Shown one piece after another: positions 55,290 to 64,000 of a stretch of 64,000 nucleotides of DNA. The stretch spans positions 1,054,001-1,118,000 of the forward strand of contig NZ_CP040753.1 of assembly GCF_006064855.1 (NCBI RefSeq), given 5' to 3'. Each line of letters starts with the position of its first letter. The first letter of the stretch is position 1. The DNA comes from Sulfitobacter sp. BSw21498. Lineage in GTDB: Bacteria; Pseudomonadota; Alphaproteobacteria; Rhodobacterales; Rhodobacteraceae. The notes under the pieces are model-generated. The model saw nothing but the letters and a program-made list of their open reading frames with translations, did no database searches and was not told where the DNA came from. Made by a program: the position numbers and the translations under genes.

Positions 55290-55733
55290 TTATTCAGCCA
55301 CCACGGCTGTGACGTTCCGGTGACTGATATTCTGACCGGTGTTCGCGTCGACCAATACCGGGGCGATGGGGTCGCCTGTCTCGCGTGACAACAGCTTGAC
55401 CGAGGGCTCGCCCTCGGGCGGGACATGCGCGTTTGCCCATTCGATCAAAGTCACAAGCATTGGATAAAGCGCTTTGCCCCGCTCTGTCAGTCGATATTCA
55501 TATCGCTGCGGACGCTGTTGATAGAGCTCCCGGCGCAGCACGCCAGCCGCCTCGAGTTTGCGCAAGCGGTCGCTGAGAACATGGCGGGTGATGCCAAGCC
55601 TCTCTTGCATCTGCTCAAACCTGCGGACGCCCAGGAAGCAGTCGCGCAGCACCAGCATGGTCCAACGGTCGCCGACGACAGACAGACCGCGGGCGACGGG
55701 GCAGGCTTCTTTGTGAAGATCGTTCCATTTCAT
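55290..55733 (-). CDS. HxlR-family transcriptional regulator
   Basis: The 147-residue winged-helix protein has the family start CPVARGLSVVGDRWTMLVLR with C12, the recognition region RRFEQMQERLGITRHVLSDR and LRKLEAAGVLRRELYQQRPQ. HxlR members sense electrophiles or oxidants, often through that N-terminal Cys. It diverges from the MATE efflux gene across 191 bp and probably controls it. Confidence 0.9.
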   Translation of the reverse strand: MKWNDLHKEACPVARGLSVVGDRWTMLVLRDCFLGVRRFEQMQERLGITRHVLSDRLRKLEAAGVLRRELYQQRPQRYEYRLTERGKALYPMLVTLIEWANAHVPPEGEPSVKLLSRETGDPIAPVLVDANTGQNISHRNVTAVVAE

Positions 55734-55924
55734 CTCTATACCATAGCAGGGATTGACAGGTTCCGAAAGAGAACTTACCCATAGTTAGTTCCATTAAAGA
55801 ACTCAGTTCGTGGCCGTGTGATAAGGCACCTGAGTGGTCAATAAGGGTGGCCTTGACCGTAAAGAGCCCTGGGACCATTTCGAATTTCAATGGTGCTCCG
55901 GATGTGCCAGAAAGACAGAAGACT

Positions 55925-57343
55925 ATGATCCCCCGCGCTACACCTACTGCGGCCTCAGCACTCGCGGATGCAGGGGCTGCTGCACGTGCCTCGCGCACGC
56001 GCCTCATGCTCGAAGCACCGATTGCACCCACTTTGGGAAGACTTGCGGCACCCAACGTGCTCGCAATGTTCGTGCAGGCCGCGCAGAGCATCGCTGAGGC
56101 TTATTTCGCCAGCCTCCTTGGCGTCACTGCGTTGGCAGGGCTGGCATTGGTGTTCCCGCTGGTGATGCTCACACAGATGCTTTCGGCCGGGGCGATTGGC
56201 GGGGCCATATCCGCTGCCACCGCGCGCGCCCTCGGAGCGTCGGACGTGGACCGGGCCGCAACGCTGACCCTCGCCGCCTGGATCATCGCCATAAGTTTCG
56301 CTGCCCTCATGGCGGTGCTGGTCGCATTATTTGGCACACGATTTTTCATGATGCTGGGCGGTGGAGATGACACAGTCGCCGCAGCGACGACCTATGCGCT
56401 GGTCTTTTTCCCCGGCTGCGCGGCGATATGGCTTTGCAATGCTTCGCTCAGCGTGATCCGCGGCACCGGCAACATGCAAATGCCTGCGCTGCTGTTGCTG
56501 ATGGTATCGGTCATCTCCATCCCCCTTTCGGGCGGCTTTGCCCTTGGATGGGGGCCGTTGCCTGCCCTTGGCATGGCCGGACTGCCGCTTGGCGTGATAG
56601 TGGCGTTCTCGGCAGGCGCGTTTGTTTCCATCGGCTATATTGTCTTGGGTCGGACGGGTCTGTCCTTTCGCGGCGCAGTAAAACGGCTCAATCTCGGCAT
56701 CTTCAGCGACATACTAAGTGTCGGTGCGCTGGCGGCGATTAATACGGTGCTGACAACCGTTACCATCATCATGATGACGGGGCTGGTCGGCCGCTATGGC
56801 GAGGGTGCGCTGGCAGGTTACGGCCTTGGCGCGCGACTTGAGTTCCTGATGATCCCCGTAATTTTCGGAATTGGTGCCGCCATGACCGCCATGGTCGGAG
56901 CCAACATCGGGGCCGGCCGCACCGACCGCGCCCTACGCGTGGCCTGGACCGGCTCTCTGGCCGCGGCGGGTATTGTGGGCAGTATCGGCCTGCTGCTGGC
57001 GGTCTTTCCGGACCTCTGGCTGGGGATGTTCCTTGACCCCTCTAATACCGTGGCACTTGAAGCCGGGCGCAGCTACTTCCGCCTCGTCGCACCGTTCTAT
57101 GCGTTCTTCGGGTTGGGTCTGGCGCTGTATTTTGCGTCGCAGGGGGCGGGCCGCATGGTGTGGCCGGTAATCAGCAGCTTGAGCCGCATGGCCATTGCTC
57201 TGGTCGGGGCCCTGATACTCACGAAATACGCAGGCATGGGAGTTGAAGGGATATTCGTTGCCATAGGCTGCGCCATGCTGGCCTACGGGCTGATCATCGC
57301 GCTAGCCATACGGCACAATGGCTGGCGAAGGGGGAAGCCCTGA
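55925..57343 (+). CDS. MATE-family multidrug efflux protein
   Basis: The 472-residue membrane transporter has twelve helices and MATE features (PIAPTLGRLAAPNVLAMFVQ, GLGARLEFLMIPVIFGIGAA, MVGANIGAGRTDRALRV). It exports cationic drugs in exchange for Na+ or H+. The start is put at the ATG of MIPRATPTA; an upstream TTG would add 26 unconserved residues. Its likely regulator is the divergent HxlR gene. Confidence 0.88.
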   Translation: MIPRATPTAASALADAGAAARASRTRLMLEAPIAPTLGRLAAPNVLAMFVQAAQSIAEAYFASLLGVTALAGLALVFPLVMLTQMLSAGAIGGAISAATARALGASDVDRAATLTLAAWIIAISFAALMAVLVALFGTRFFMMLGGGDDTVAAATTYALVFFPGCAAIWLCNASLSVIRGTGNMQMPALLLLMVSVISIPLSGGFALGWGPLPALGMAGLPLGVIVAFSAGAFVSIGYIVLGRTGLSFRGAVKRLNLGIFSDILSVGALAAINTVLTTVTIIMMTGLVGRYGEGALAGYGLGARLEFLMIPVIFGIGAAMTAMVGANIGAGRTDRALRVAWTGSLAAAGIVGSIGLLLAVFPDLWLGMFLDPSNTVALEAGRSYFRLVAPFYAFFGLGLALYFASQGAGRMVWPVISSLSRMAIALVGALILTKYAGMGVEGIFVAIGCAMLAYGLIIALAIRHNGWRRGKP

Positions 57344-57408
57344 CAGCGACTGTAACGGGACGATACACCAAGGGCCGGAAAGGCTGCGCGCGGTGCTGGA
57401 CCCATCGG

Positions 57409-58467
57409 TCAGCGACGTCTGCCTGGTGCCTTTATAATCTTGTTCCCACGAGGACCCGACGGGGTGACGGTATTGGTCAGGTTTTCCTCCGTCAGCTTAC
57501 GCCATCGGTCAAGGCGTGCTGGGTCGATTGTCCCGCTGGCGACCGCACTTTGAACCGCGCAACCGGGTTCATGAGCGTGGGTGCAATCGCGGAAACGACA
57601 CTGGGTCGCGAGCTCGACAATCTCTGCGAACAGCGTATTTAGCCCGTCCGCGACATCGTTGACATGCAGCGTTCGCATCCCGGGCGTATCGATCACCCAG
57701 CCGCCACCCGCAATCGCATGGAGAGAGCGCGATGTGGTTGTGTGACGCCCCTTAGCGTCGTCCGCGCGAATATCGCCTGTTGGCTGGGCGTCCTCGGAAG
57801 ACTTATTCGACAGCGTATTCAGCAAGGTCGACTTTCCAACCCCCGACGATCCGACAAGGGCGACGGTCTGACCCGGGCCGCACCAACGTGCCAAAATCAA
57901 TGCCGCATCCGGTGTTTTCGCATTCAGCATGACGACATTCAACCCGACTTGAAGCGCTTGCGCCTGCTGAACGTAGGGTGCGGGATCAGACGTCTGGTCA
58001 ATCTTGGTTAGGACGATCACCGGAACCGCCCCCGCCTCGTTGGCCAGCGCCAGATACCGCTCCAGTCGTGCCGGATTAAAGTCGTCATTGCAGGAAGTGA
58101 CGATCAAAAGCGTGTCAACGTTTGCAGCAATAAGTTGCGCTTGCCGGCGGCCTTCGGCTTGGCGCTGTAACTGCATCCGTCTCTCCAGCCGCCGGACCAG
58201 CAAGCGGTCTTCGCGGGCCACAAGAACCCAGTCCCCCACGGCGAAGTCCGTCGTGTTCGTCCGCGCGGAAAGTTTCAGCCTCACAGGGCCAAGTTCGGAC
58301 ATCGCAGTGACCCGGTCGCGGTGTACGGTCGCGATGCGCATGGGGGCAAGCTCGGCTTCATCGGGCTCCAACTGCGCGTCGTAAAACGCCGACCAGCCAA
58401 GAACGTCCAATGAAACTGCGCCCTGATCTGATGCCTGATCTGATGCCTGATCTGATGAATGTGTCAT
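57409..58467 (-). CDS. rsgA: Ribosome small-subunit-dependent GTPase RsgA
   Basis: The 352-residue protein has an OB-fold N-terminus, a circularly permuted GTPase with VIVLTKIDQTSDP (G4), VALVGSSGVGKSTLLNTL (G1) and VIDTPGMRTLHV (G3), and the C-terminal zinc finger CRFRDCTHAHEPGCAV. It releases late assembly factors from the 30S subunit. The start at 58467 is tentative, since the frame is open another 56 codons upstream. The N-terminus contains SDQASDQASDQ from a 12-bp tandem repeat. Confidence 0.92.
   Translation of the reverse strand: MTHSSDQASDQASDQGAVSLDVLGWSAFYDAQLEPDEAELAPMRIATVHRDRVTAMSELGPVRLKLSARTNTTDFAVGDWVLVAREDRLLVRRLERRMQLQRQAEGRRQAQLIAANVDTLLIVTSCNDDFNPARLERYLALANEAGAVPVIVLTKIDQTSDPAPYVQQAQALQVGLNVVMLNAKTPDAALILARWCGPGQTVALVGSSGVGKSTLLNTLSNKSSEDAQPTGDIRADDAKGRHTTTSRSLHAIAGGGWVIDTPGMRTLHVNDVADGLNTLFAEIVELATQCRFRDCTHAHEPGCAVQSAVASGTIDPARLDRWRKLTEENLTNTVTPSGPRGNKIIKAPGRRR
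58423..58458 (-). repeat. Three 12-bp tandem repeats in the rsgA start region
   Basis: CTGATCTGATGC occurs twice and CTGATCTGATGA once, head to tail, encoding the SDQA repeats. A change in copy number would keep the frame. Confidence 0.85.
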
Positions 58468-58648
58468 GGCGATCTGAATGGCGGTGAAATCACCTTGTTG
58501 CAAGCTTTCCTTAAGGCCAGCGCAACCCCGATGACGCGGCAGATCCGGTCGAGAGCTCACGTCACCCGACGCACACAACCGATCGGATGGTTGCGCTGAA
58601 CGCGTCGATGCACGAGATTGCGGGATCGAAAGCAAAGGAGACTACAAG

Positions 58649-58978
58649 ATGATGATCTACGGCTTACAGACCTGCGCTACCTGCCAAAAAGCCCGCAAAG
58701 CATTGGAGGCCAATGGAATTACTGTCGCTTTCCGTGATGTTCGGGCAGATCCGCTGAGCGAGGCAGAATTGTCGGAGCTGATCGCAGAGTTCGGAGATCG
58801 GCTGGTGGACCGCAAATCGAACGACTACCGCGCGCTCAATAACTGGCTGAAGAATTCCGAAGCAGAGGCACAGATCGCGGCACAGCCCAAGGTCATGGCG
58901 CGTCCGGTCATTCGTGACGGGGACACATTCTTTCTAGGCTGGGACGATGCTGTTCAGGAAGCTTTGCTTGGGGACTGA
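58649..58978 (+). CDS. ArsC/Spx-family (thioredoxin-fold) protein
   Basis: The 109-residue protein begins MMIYGLQTCATCQKARKALE. C9 and C12 form a CxxC at the start of the fold, and the C-terminal arginine region is ARPVIRDGDTFFLGW. Such proteins reduce arsenate or act as thiol-disulfide oxidoreductases. No other ars genes are nearby, so an arsenic role is not certain. It is divergent from rsgA. Confidence 0.83.
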   Translation: MMIYGLQTCATCQKARKALEANGITVAFRDVRADPLSEAELSELIAEFGDRLVDRKSNDYRALNNWLKNSEAEAQIAAQPKVMARPVIRDGDTFFLGWDDAVQEALLGD

Positions 58979-59195
58979 CGCACCCAATTGGAACGAACAA
59001 TAGCCCAATCCAGTTGATCTGCTGAAGGCTGCACGAACGGGCCCAATTTGAGACGGCATCATGGCGGTCTGATGGGCTAAAGTCGGATCGGCCCCTTCCT
59101 GCGGATTGCCCTATTCACAATCACGAAGTCACACGGCCGCCAACGCGAACGACAGCCTTAGACAAGCAGCGGTCGAAACAACGAAGGAGCCGACA

Positions 59196-59834
59196 ATGAG
59201 CAACGAGGGTGTCCCCCCTGCCCACCAGGACCAACCGCAGTTGATGATCCTTTTAGGCTGGTTCGTAATCTTCGGTTGCGCGGCGCTTGCGCTATCAATC
59301 CTAATCGCGGATTTCGTTGTGCCTGATCACGATTGGATCGCCGACACGATCAGCGATTTGGGTGCCGGACGCTTTGAATTCATCGTCGACATCGGGCTGT
59401 ATACCTATTCGGCGGCGGTGCTGTCAGCCGCCTTACTTGCGGCACATGTGCATATGGGCGACCGCGGGTGGAGCATCGGTATCCTTGCGTTGCTCGTCTT
59501 TGGCTTAACCGTTTTTCTGATTGGTGCGCGCAACGAATACGGTGATGCCGACAGTGACGGCTGGGTTATTCACAAATATCTCGTCTATGCCCTTGGCGCG
59601 GCGGTCGCGACCGTTGCTTTTGCGATGGCCAAAGGCCTGAAACGCGCGGACGCGCGGTATTCTTATGCGTTGCAGGGGTTTGGCGCACTTTGGGTCGTCG
59701 GCGCGCCGGTGTTCTTCTTTCTACCAAACGATATCGATGGTCTTTATGAAAGAGGTCTGGGGGTCCTTGCGAGCGGGATCCTGATCACCTTGGCGATCTT
59801 TTTCATTCGCCGCGGGCACGCATTGGGCCGCTAG
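59196..59834 (+). CDS. DUF998 membrane protein
   Basis: The 212-residue protein has about six membrane helices (MILLGWFVIFGCAALALSI, AAVLSAALLAAHVHM, ILALLVFGLTVFLIGARNEY and later ones) and the DUF998-like DHDWIADTISDLGAG after helix one. The ATG at 59196 follows AAGGAG. Its function is unknown. Confidence 0.8.
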   Translation: MSNEGVPPAHQDQPQLMILLGWFVIFGCAALALSILIADFVVPDHDWIADTISDLGAGRFEFIVDIGLYTYSAAVLSAALLAAHVHMGDRGWSIGILALLVFGLTVFLIGARNEYGDADSDGWVIHKYLVYALGAAVATVAFAMAKGLKRADARYSYALQGFGALWVVGAPVFFFLPNDIDGLYERGLGVLASGILITLAIFFIRRGHALGR

Positions 59835-59873
59835 ATCAGATCGCTTTGCGGTCCGACGCCGAAGCAAGTGCAA

Positions 59874-59903
59874 ACGGGCGGGCGCAAGATTGCGCCCGCC
59901 CGT
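59874..59903. terminator. Bidirectional terminator between the DUF998 and oxidoreductase genes
   Basis: ACGGGCGGGCGCAA and TTGCGCCCGCCCGT are exact 14-bp complements around GA, followed by CTTATTTT. It lies between two convergent genes. Confidence 0.85.
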
Positions 59904-59909
59904 CTTATT

Positions 59910-62222
59910 TTAGGCCTTCTTTGCTGCAAGCACAGCATCGCCGGTGATCGGCAGGTGACGTACACGTGCGCCGGTCGCGTTAAAGATCGCGTTGGCAATC
60001 GCCGGTGCAATCACGGTCGTACCAGGCTCGCCCAGACCAACCGGTACTTCGGTGCTTTCGACAAAGGCGATCTCGAGCTCGGGCACATCGGCCAGACGCA
60101 GCGGCGTATAGGCCCCGAGGTTCAGGTCAATAACGTTGCCGTTCTCGATCCGTGTACCTTCGTGAAGCGCCAAGGACAGTCCCCAAAGGGCCGCACCTTC
60201 GCATTGTGCGCGCGCCCCGTCGGGGTCCACAACAGTGCCGCAGTCGAACGCCAGCCACATCTTCTGGACATCCACCTCGCCCGTTTCAGCATCCACCGCC
60301 AGCTTGACCGCCGCCGCTGTCCAGGTCGGCATGCTGCGCGACTGGCCAAAGGTGGTGGCAATACCGATTGCGGTGCCCTCGGGCAGATCTGCGTTACCAT
60401 AGCCCGACATCTCGGCCACGCGCTGTAAAACAGCAGCCTGACGCGATGCACCACCAACCGCATTGGGCGCAGAGCCCGCGTTGATGCCTTCGGCCTTCAG
60501 GTGATCCAAACGGAACTGCAACGGATCGGCACCGACTTTATGCGCGGCTTCATCCATAAAGCTTTCGACCGCAAAGTTCGTCCAGCCCGGTCCAACCGAC
60601 CGCAGCCAACCGGGACGGAAGGTCGCGTTCGCCAGATCGTTCGAGATCGCCCGCACCTGATGCGCGCCCACCGTGTACCAGTGATCGGCACCATCGATGG
60701 CAAAGGGATCATACGGTTCTTCGTTGACGCCTTTGGGCATAAAGCCCGGTGCCATCACCTGCGTCGGCCAACCGGCTGCGGCGTGGTGCTCCATCCCTAT
60801 GACCGATTTGGCATCGTCAAACGCCATGCGTAGTTTCTGCACGGACGGCGAACGGATGCTGTCGAACTGGGCATCTTCCTCGCGCGAGAATACCAGCTTC
60901 ACCGGCTTGCCAACAGCTTTGGACGCCAGCGCTGCAGGTACGATATAGTCGCCATTCAGACGACGGCCAAAGCCCCCACCCAACATATAGCTGCGCATCA
61001 CGATCTTGTCGGCAGGCACCTCCAAGGCAGCGGCCAACGTCGGCAAGATCAGCGATTGCCACTGGTTCCCCGCGTGTGTTTCCCAAACGCCATCAGCGTT
61101 CTGGAAGACAGTGGCGTTCACCGGTTCCATCTGGAAGTGCAACACGGATTGCGTGGTGTATTCCGCCTCAAGCGTGTCCGCCGCCCCATCAAAGGCTGCC
61201 GTGGTGTAGGGCTGCTCTGTGTGCAGGATCGACCCTTCTTCGCCTTGGATCAGCTCGCGTGAACGCGCCTGAATGTCTTCCTCCGACACATTTGCCGTCT
61301 CGCCCGAGGTCCAGTCGACGCTGATCTCATAGGTCGCCTTGCGCGCTGCGTGCAGCGTTTTGCCCAGAACGACAACCCAACCCGGCACTGTGCCCGACGG
61401 ATCTTCGAGCACCACAGTTTCAAGGTAGCCCTTGATGTCTTTGGCGGCGGTATCGTCCACGGAATTCACCTTGGAGCCATAGCGCGTCGGCGGCAGCATC
61501 GGCACGCCGTAAACCATTCCGTCGACCTTGGCATCCAGACCATAGATCGCCTGACCCGTGGTTTTTGTATCCAAATCAAGCGGGTGCACGTCCTGACCAA
61601 CAAGGCGCAGATCGGCGTGTGGCTTGAGCGGCAGAGCTGCCAGCTCTTCGTCGGTGAAGCTCCGGTCGAGCCCTTCGGCCACCAGATCACCATAGCTGAT
61701 GGTTTGGGTGCCGTCGGTCACAGCACCGTCACGCGCCGTCAGGCCGGAAGCGTCTACGCCCCATTTGGCTGCCGCAGCTTCGATCAATGCGGTACGGCCA
61801 GCGGCACCTGCTTGGCGGTAGACGGGCCAGCTTTGCCAGATCGACCAGCTGCCGCCTGTGACCATCAAGCCCCATTTCTCGTCTGTATCAACGTGGGTGA
61901 TGTGTACATTTTCCCATGCGACTTCCAGCTCGTCCGCCAGAATACGCGCGATGGCAGTGCCGACGTGTTGGCCCATCTCGGCGCGGATAATATTGACGTT
62001 GACCTGACCGTCAGCATCGATCCAGTACCACATTGACGGCTCGAACGTGTCGCCATTGGGGGTGACCGGCGTGCCGTCTGGCACTGCAGGGTTCATCGCG
62101 GCGTTCGACGCCTGCGGGAAGCCAAAGGCAACACCAACGGCAGTCATGGACACAAGGAACCCACGGCGGGACATCTGTGGTTGCGTGTCTGCGCCTGTGA
62201 GGCGGGAAATCAAATTAGCCAT
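59910..62222 (-). CDS. Molybdopterin-binding large subunit of an isoquinoline-1-oxidoreductase-like hydroxylase
   Basis: The 770-residue protein starts at [10 protein letters not shown], with GGAGG 8 bases upstream. A Tat signal ([19 protein letters not shown]) marks it for export in folded form. Molybdenum-domain motifs are [34 protein letters not shown] and the catalytic Glu in [19 protein letters not shown]. It hydroxylates an N-heterocycle or aldehyde. It overlaps the small-subunit gene by 8 bases, so they are translated together. No cytochrome gene follows. Confidence 0.9.
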   Translation of the reverse strand: MANLISRLTGADTQPQMSRRGFLVSMTAVGVAFGFPQASNAAMNPAVPDGTPVTPNGDTFEPSMWYWIDADGQVNVNIIRAEMGQHVGTAIARILADELEVAWENVHITHVDTDEKWGLMVTGGSWSIWQSWPVYRQAGAAGRTALIEAAAAKWGVDASGLTARDGAVTDGTQTISYGDLVAEGLDRSFTDEELAALPLKPHADLRLVGQDVHPLDLDTKTTGQAIYGLDAKVDGMVYGVPMLPPTRYGSKVNSVDDTAAKDIKGYLETVVLEDPSGTVPGWVVVLGKTLHAARKATYEISVDWTSGETANVSEEDIQARSRELIQGEEGSILHTEQPYTTAAFDGAADTLEAEYTTQSVLHFQMEPVNATVFQNADGVWETHAGNQWQSLILPTLAAALEVPADKIVMRSYMLGGGFGRRLNGDYIVPAALASKAVGKPVKLVFSREEDAQFDSIRSPSVQKLRMAFDDAKSVIGMEHHAAAGWPTQVMAPGFMPKGVNEEPYDPFAIDGADHWYTVGAHQVRAISNDLANATFRPGWLRSVGPGWTNFAVESFMDEAAHKVGADPLQFRLDHLKAEGINAGSAPNAVGGASRQAAVLQRVAEMSGYGNADLPEGTAIGIATTFGQSRSMPTWTAAAVKLAVDAETGEVDVQKMWLAFDCGTVVDPDGARAQCEGAALWGLSLALHEGTRIENGNVIDLNLGAYTPLRLADVPELEIAFVESTEVPVGLGEPGTTVIAPAIANAIFNATGARVRHLPITGDAVLAAKKA

Positions 62223-62685
62223 TGTCGGAGCCTCCCATAGCGGTGGCGGCATCGCGCACGGCTTGACGGATACGGGTATAGGTCATGCAGCGGCACAGAT
62301 TGCCGGTCATCACCGCGTCGATGTCGTCATCGCTGGGGTTGGGCGTGTCTTGCAACAAAGACGCCGCCTGCATGATCTGGCCGGACTGGCAGTAACCACA
62401 CTGGGGCACCCGCAGGTTGCGCCATGCTTCTTGCACAGGGTGGCTGCCGTTTTCGTCCAACCCTTCGATTGTCGTGACTTTCAGTCCTTCGACGTCGGAA
62501 AGATAGGTGATGCAGGACCGAACGGCAGCGCCGTCGATGTGTACGGTACATGCGCCACACGCGCCGATGCCGCAGCCAAACTTGGTCCCTGTCAGGCCGA
62601 TCTCGTCACGGATCGCCCACAACAGGGGCGTATCCGGCTCTGCGTCGACAGAAACCTGCCGTCCGTTTAATTCGAATTCAATCAT
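62215..62685 (-). CDS. [2Fe-2S] small subunit of the molybdenum hydroxylase
   Basis: The 156-residue protein carries two [2Fe-2S] clusters: the ferredoxin type in [17 protein letters not shown] with a later Cys (VRSCITYL), and the helical type in [10 protein letters not shown] and [15 protein letters not shown]. It passes electrons from the molybdenum site of the large subunit. It has no signal peptide and probably rides along with the Tat-exported partner. It is the first gene of the pair. Confidence 0.93.
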   Translation of the reverse strand: MIEFELNGRQVSVDAEPDTPLLWAIRDEIGLTGTKFGCGIGACGACTVHIDGAAVRSCITYLSDVEGLKVTTIEGLDENGSHPVQEAWRNLRVPQCGYCQSGQIMQAASLLQDTPNPSDDDIDAVMTGNLCRCMTYTRIRQAVRDAATAMGGSDNG

Positions 62686-63009
62686 TAAGTCGTTGTCCCT
62701 TGGGTAAATTATGCCTAGGCGGAGCGCGCGTATAGCAGCGTTGACTGGACGGTCAATATAAGTTTCATGCCACCATTTTACAGGTGCCGCCCCAGCTGAT
62801 CACGAAATTGTCAGACGTCAATGCGCCACACGCGTTTGCCGATCTTACACGGAACACGCGTTTCGCGAAAGATAATTTCGCCCCACCTTCATGCTAGCAC
62901 GATCTCTGACAGTCCGATCAGCGCTTGTTAGTCCGCGGGCCGGCAGGTACTGCCCCCCTAATCACCGGAGCGTATCATGCACTGCGGTCACCAAGGGTTC
63001 GGGAACGTC
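62686..63009. other. Spacer between the hydroxylase and YaeQ genes
   Basis: About 320 bases between divergent genes; no gene, repeat or clear operator was recognised. Confidence 0.4.
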
Positions 63010-63555
63010 ATGGCGCAAAATTCACTGATCTACAAAGTCGAGCTGTCGGTCTCGGATATGGATCGCCATTATTACGAGACGCACAAGCTTACCGTGGCCA
63101 AACACCCCTCTGAAACCGACGAACGTTTGATGGTGCGATTGTTGGCCTATGCGTTGAATGCCCACGAGCATCTGGAGATGACCAAAGGCCTGTCGACCGA
63201 CAGCGAACCTGATATCTGGCAAAAAAGCCTCAGCGACGAGATCGACGTTTGGGTCGCTCTTGGTTTGCCCAGCGAAAAGATCATCCGCCAGTCCTGTAAC
63301 AAGGCCGAGCGGGTGGTCCTATACCCTTATGGCGGCAAAACCGCAGAGGTCTGGTGGGACAAAACCCGCAACGGCACTGCGCGGTTTGACAATCTTGTGG
63401 TGGTCAACCTGGCAGAGGGCGACACTGCCGCGCTCGCTAAACTTGCCAGCCGCGCGATGAAGCTGCAGGTCCATATTCAAGATGGTGATGTCATGGTCAG
63501 CGTGGATGATAGTGTTGTCTACCTTACGCCGACGCTCTGGAAAGACGCCGCCTGA
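63010..63555 (+). CDS. YaeQ-family protein
   Basis: The 181-residue protein matches YaeQ: KVELSVSDMDRHYYETHKLT, HPSETDERLMVRLLAYALNA and EIDVWVALGLPSEKIIRQSC. The fold resembles PD-(D/E)XK nucleases (D of ETDERL, E/K in the next strands). Its function is not established. The start at 63010 fits the family N-terminus; the frame is open 11 codons further. Confidence 0.88.
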   Translation: MAQNSLIYKVELSVSDMDRHYYETHKLTVAKHPSETDERLMVRLLAYALNAHEHLEMTKGLSTDSEPDIWQKSLSDEIDVWVALGLPSEKIIRQSCNKAERVVLYPYGGKTAEVWWDKTRNGTARFDNLVVVNLAEGDTAALAKLASRAMKLQVHIQDGDVMVSVDDSVVYLTPTLWKDAA

Positions 63556-63616
63556 CGCGCCACTGCCGCACCTGTCACCCCGCCTCATCGCCTCGTCTCG
63601 GTACTCAAGTTTAAAC

Positions 63617-63643
63617 AAAGCCCACCCCCCTATGGGGTGCTTT
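63617..63643 (+). terminator. Hairpin after the YaeQ gene
   Basis: AAAGC..ACCCC and GGGGT-GCTTT pair with a two-base bulge around CCTAT, about 60 bases after the stop. Only three T follow, so its strength is uncertain. Confidence 0.5.
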
Positions 63644-63756
63644 CGTATGCGCCACAGCTTTGCACATAAAAACACTTGGCATCCCCGGTTTGACCGCTAC
63701 CTTGATCCTCAACTTCCGCACGATCATCGAAAGCCACATCAAGGAGCCTGCATCCC

Positions 63757-64000
63757 ATGACGAATTTCCTCCGCGTATCCGTATCCGCCGCGACCCTCAC
63801 CGCCGCGCTTGCCACCTCGGCAGCTGCTGACATCACCGTATCTTCCAAGATCGACACCGAAGGCGGGTTGTTGGGCAATGTCATTGCGCTTGCGCTTGAA
63901 GACGCGGGCCTGCCAGTCGAGCGTCGTTTGCAGTTGGGCGGCACGCAAGTTGTCCGCGAGGCGCTGCTGTCCGGTCAGATCGACATTTACCCTGAATACA
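63757..64000 (+). CDS. Start of a glycine-betaine/osmoprotectant ABC transporter binding protein (cut by the window edge)
   Basis: Eighty-one codons are present. A signal peptide (MTNFLRVSVSAATLTAALAT, cleavage near SAAAD) is followed by ITVSSKIDTEGGLLGNVIAL and LQLGGTQVVREALLSGQIDI then YPEY, the beginning of OsmF/OpuC-type binding proteins for quaternary amines. AAGGAG lies upstream of the ATG. The rest lies beyond the window. Confidence 0.85.
   Translation, partial: MTNFLRVSVSAATLTAALATSAAADITVSSKIDTEGGLLGNVIALALEDAGLPVERRLQLGGTQVVREALLSGQIDIYPEY

Overview
The window looks like chromosome from an alphaproteobacterium of the roseobacter group (Rhodobacterales). The evidence is protein style rather than a marker gene: guaB and an RsmB-type methyltransferase, an ASKHA/ferredoxin activator, a TAXI-type TRAP system, a Ugp-type transporter, and a paired isoquinoline-oxidoreductase-like iron-sulfur and molybdenum subunit. 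The genus cannot be fixed from this sequence.

1-10.4 kb is ordinary core chromosome: a cut-off PAS sensor gene, rsmB, guaB, a RACo-like activator, tRNA-Gly(CCC), an extensin-like protein and an L,D-transpeptidase in one coupled pair, a sensor kinase, an MBL hydrolase and tRNA-Asn(GTT).

10.4-41.0 kb is a genomic island. The last bases of tRNA-Asn plus its flank (10366-10386, 21 bp) recur exactly at 40990-41010. The second copy is followed by a strong terminator, as expected of the displaced original tRNA downstream region. The island holds a copper-ATPase cluster (SHOCT, DUF302, TVP38, P-type ATPase), a quinone-oxidoreductase-like gene, orphan proteins, two IS3-family copies, two nearly identical inverted IS110 copies, a PhnZ/TmpB-like oxygenase with a divergent LysR gene, a small tyrosine recombinase and a two-PAS histidine kinase. 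It also carries a complete LysR-controlled import and hydrolysis operon (Ugp-type ABC transporter, GpdQ-like phosphodiesterase, HAD phosphatase) that probably scavenges glycerophosphodiesters, and a coiled-coil gene split by a stop codon.

41.0-53 kb appears to be the remains of an older element at the same tRNA site, or a damaged zone. A truncated integrase starts just beyond the second att copy and is joined to a truncated gamma-glutamyltransferase. After these come a frameshifted GAF gene, a TAXI-TRAP transporter, rpsU with rsmJ, an Old-Yellow-Enzyme protein, a purine-nucleoside-permease-like protein, a umuC scrap and a broken istB.

53-64 kb returns to mostly intact genes: a decayed histone-deacetylase-family gene, an acyltransferase, HxlR and MATE genes, rsgA, an ArsC-like protein, a DUF998 protein, the iron-sulfur and molybdopterin oxidoreductase pair, a YaeQ-family gene and the start of a glycine-betaine-type binding protein.

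The most unusual signal is a set of 28-44 bp hairpin-forming insertions that break up IS genes. One IS3 copy is 1369 bp and its sibling 1253 bp, and the 116-bp difference is fully explained by three such inserts. Three more sit in the istB remnant. Four of the six share flanking blocks (CCCTCTC-type on one side, CTGCCG on the other) around different stems, which suggests a small mobile or recurrently copied palindromic element.
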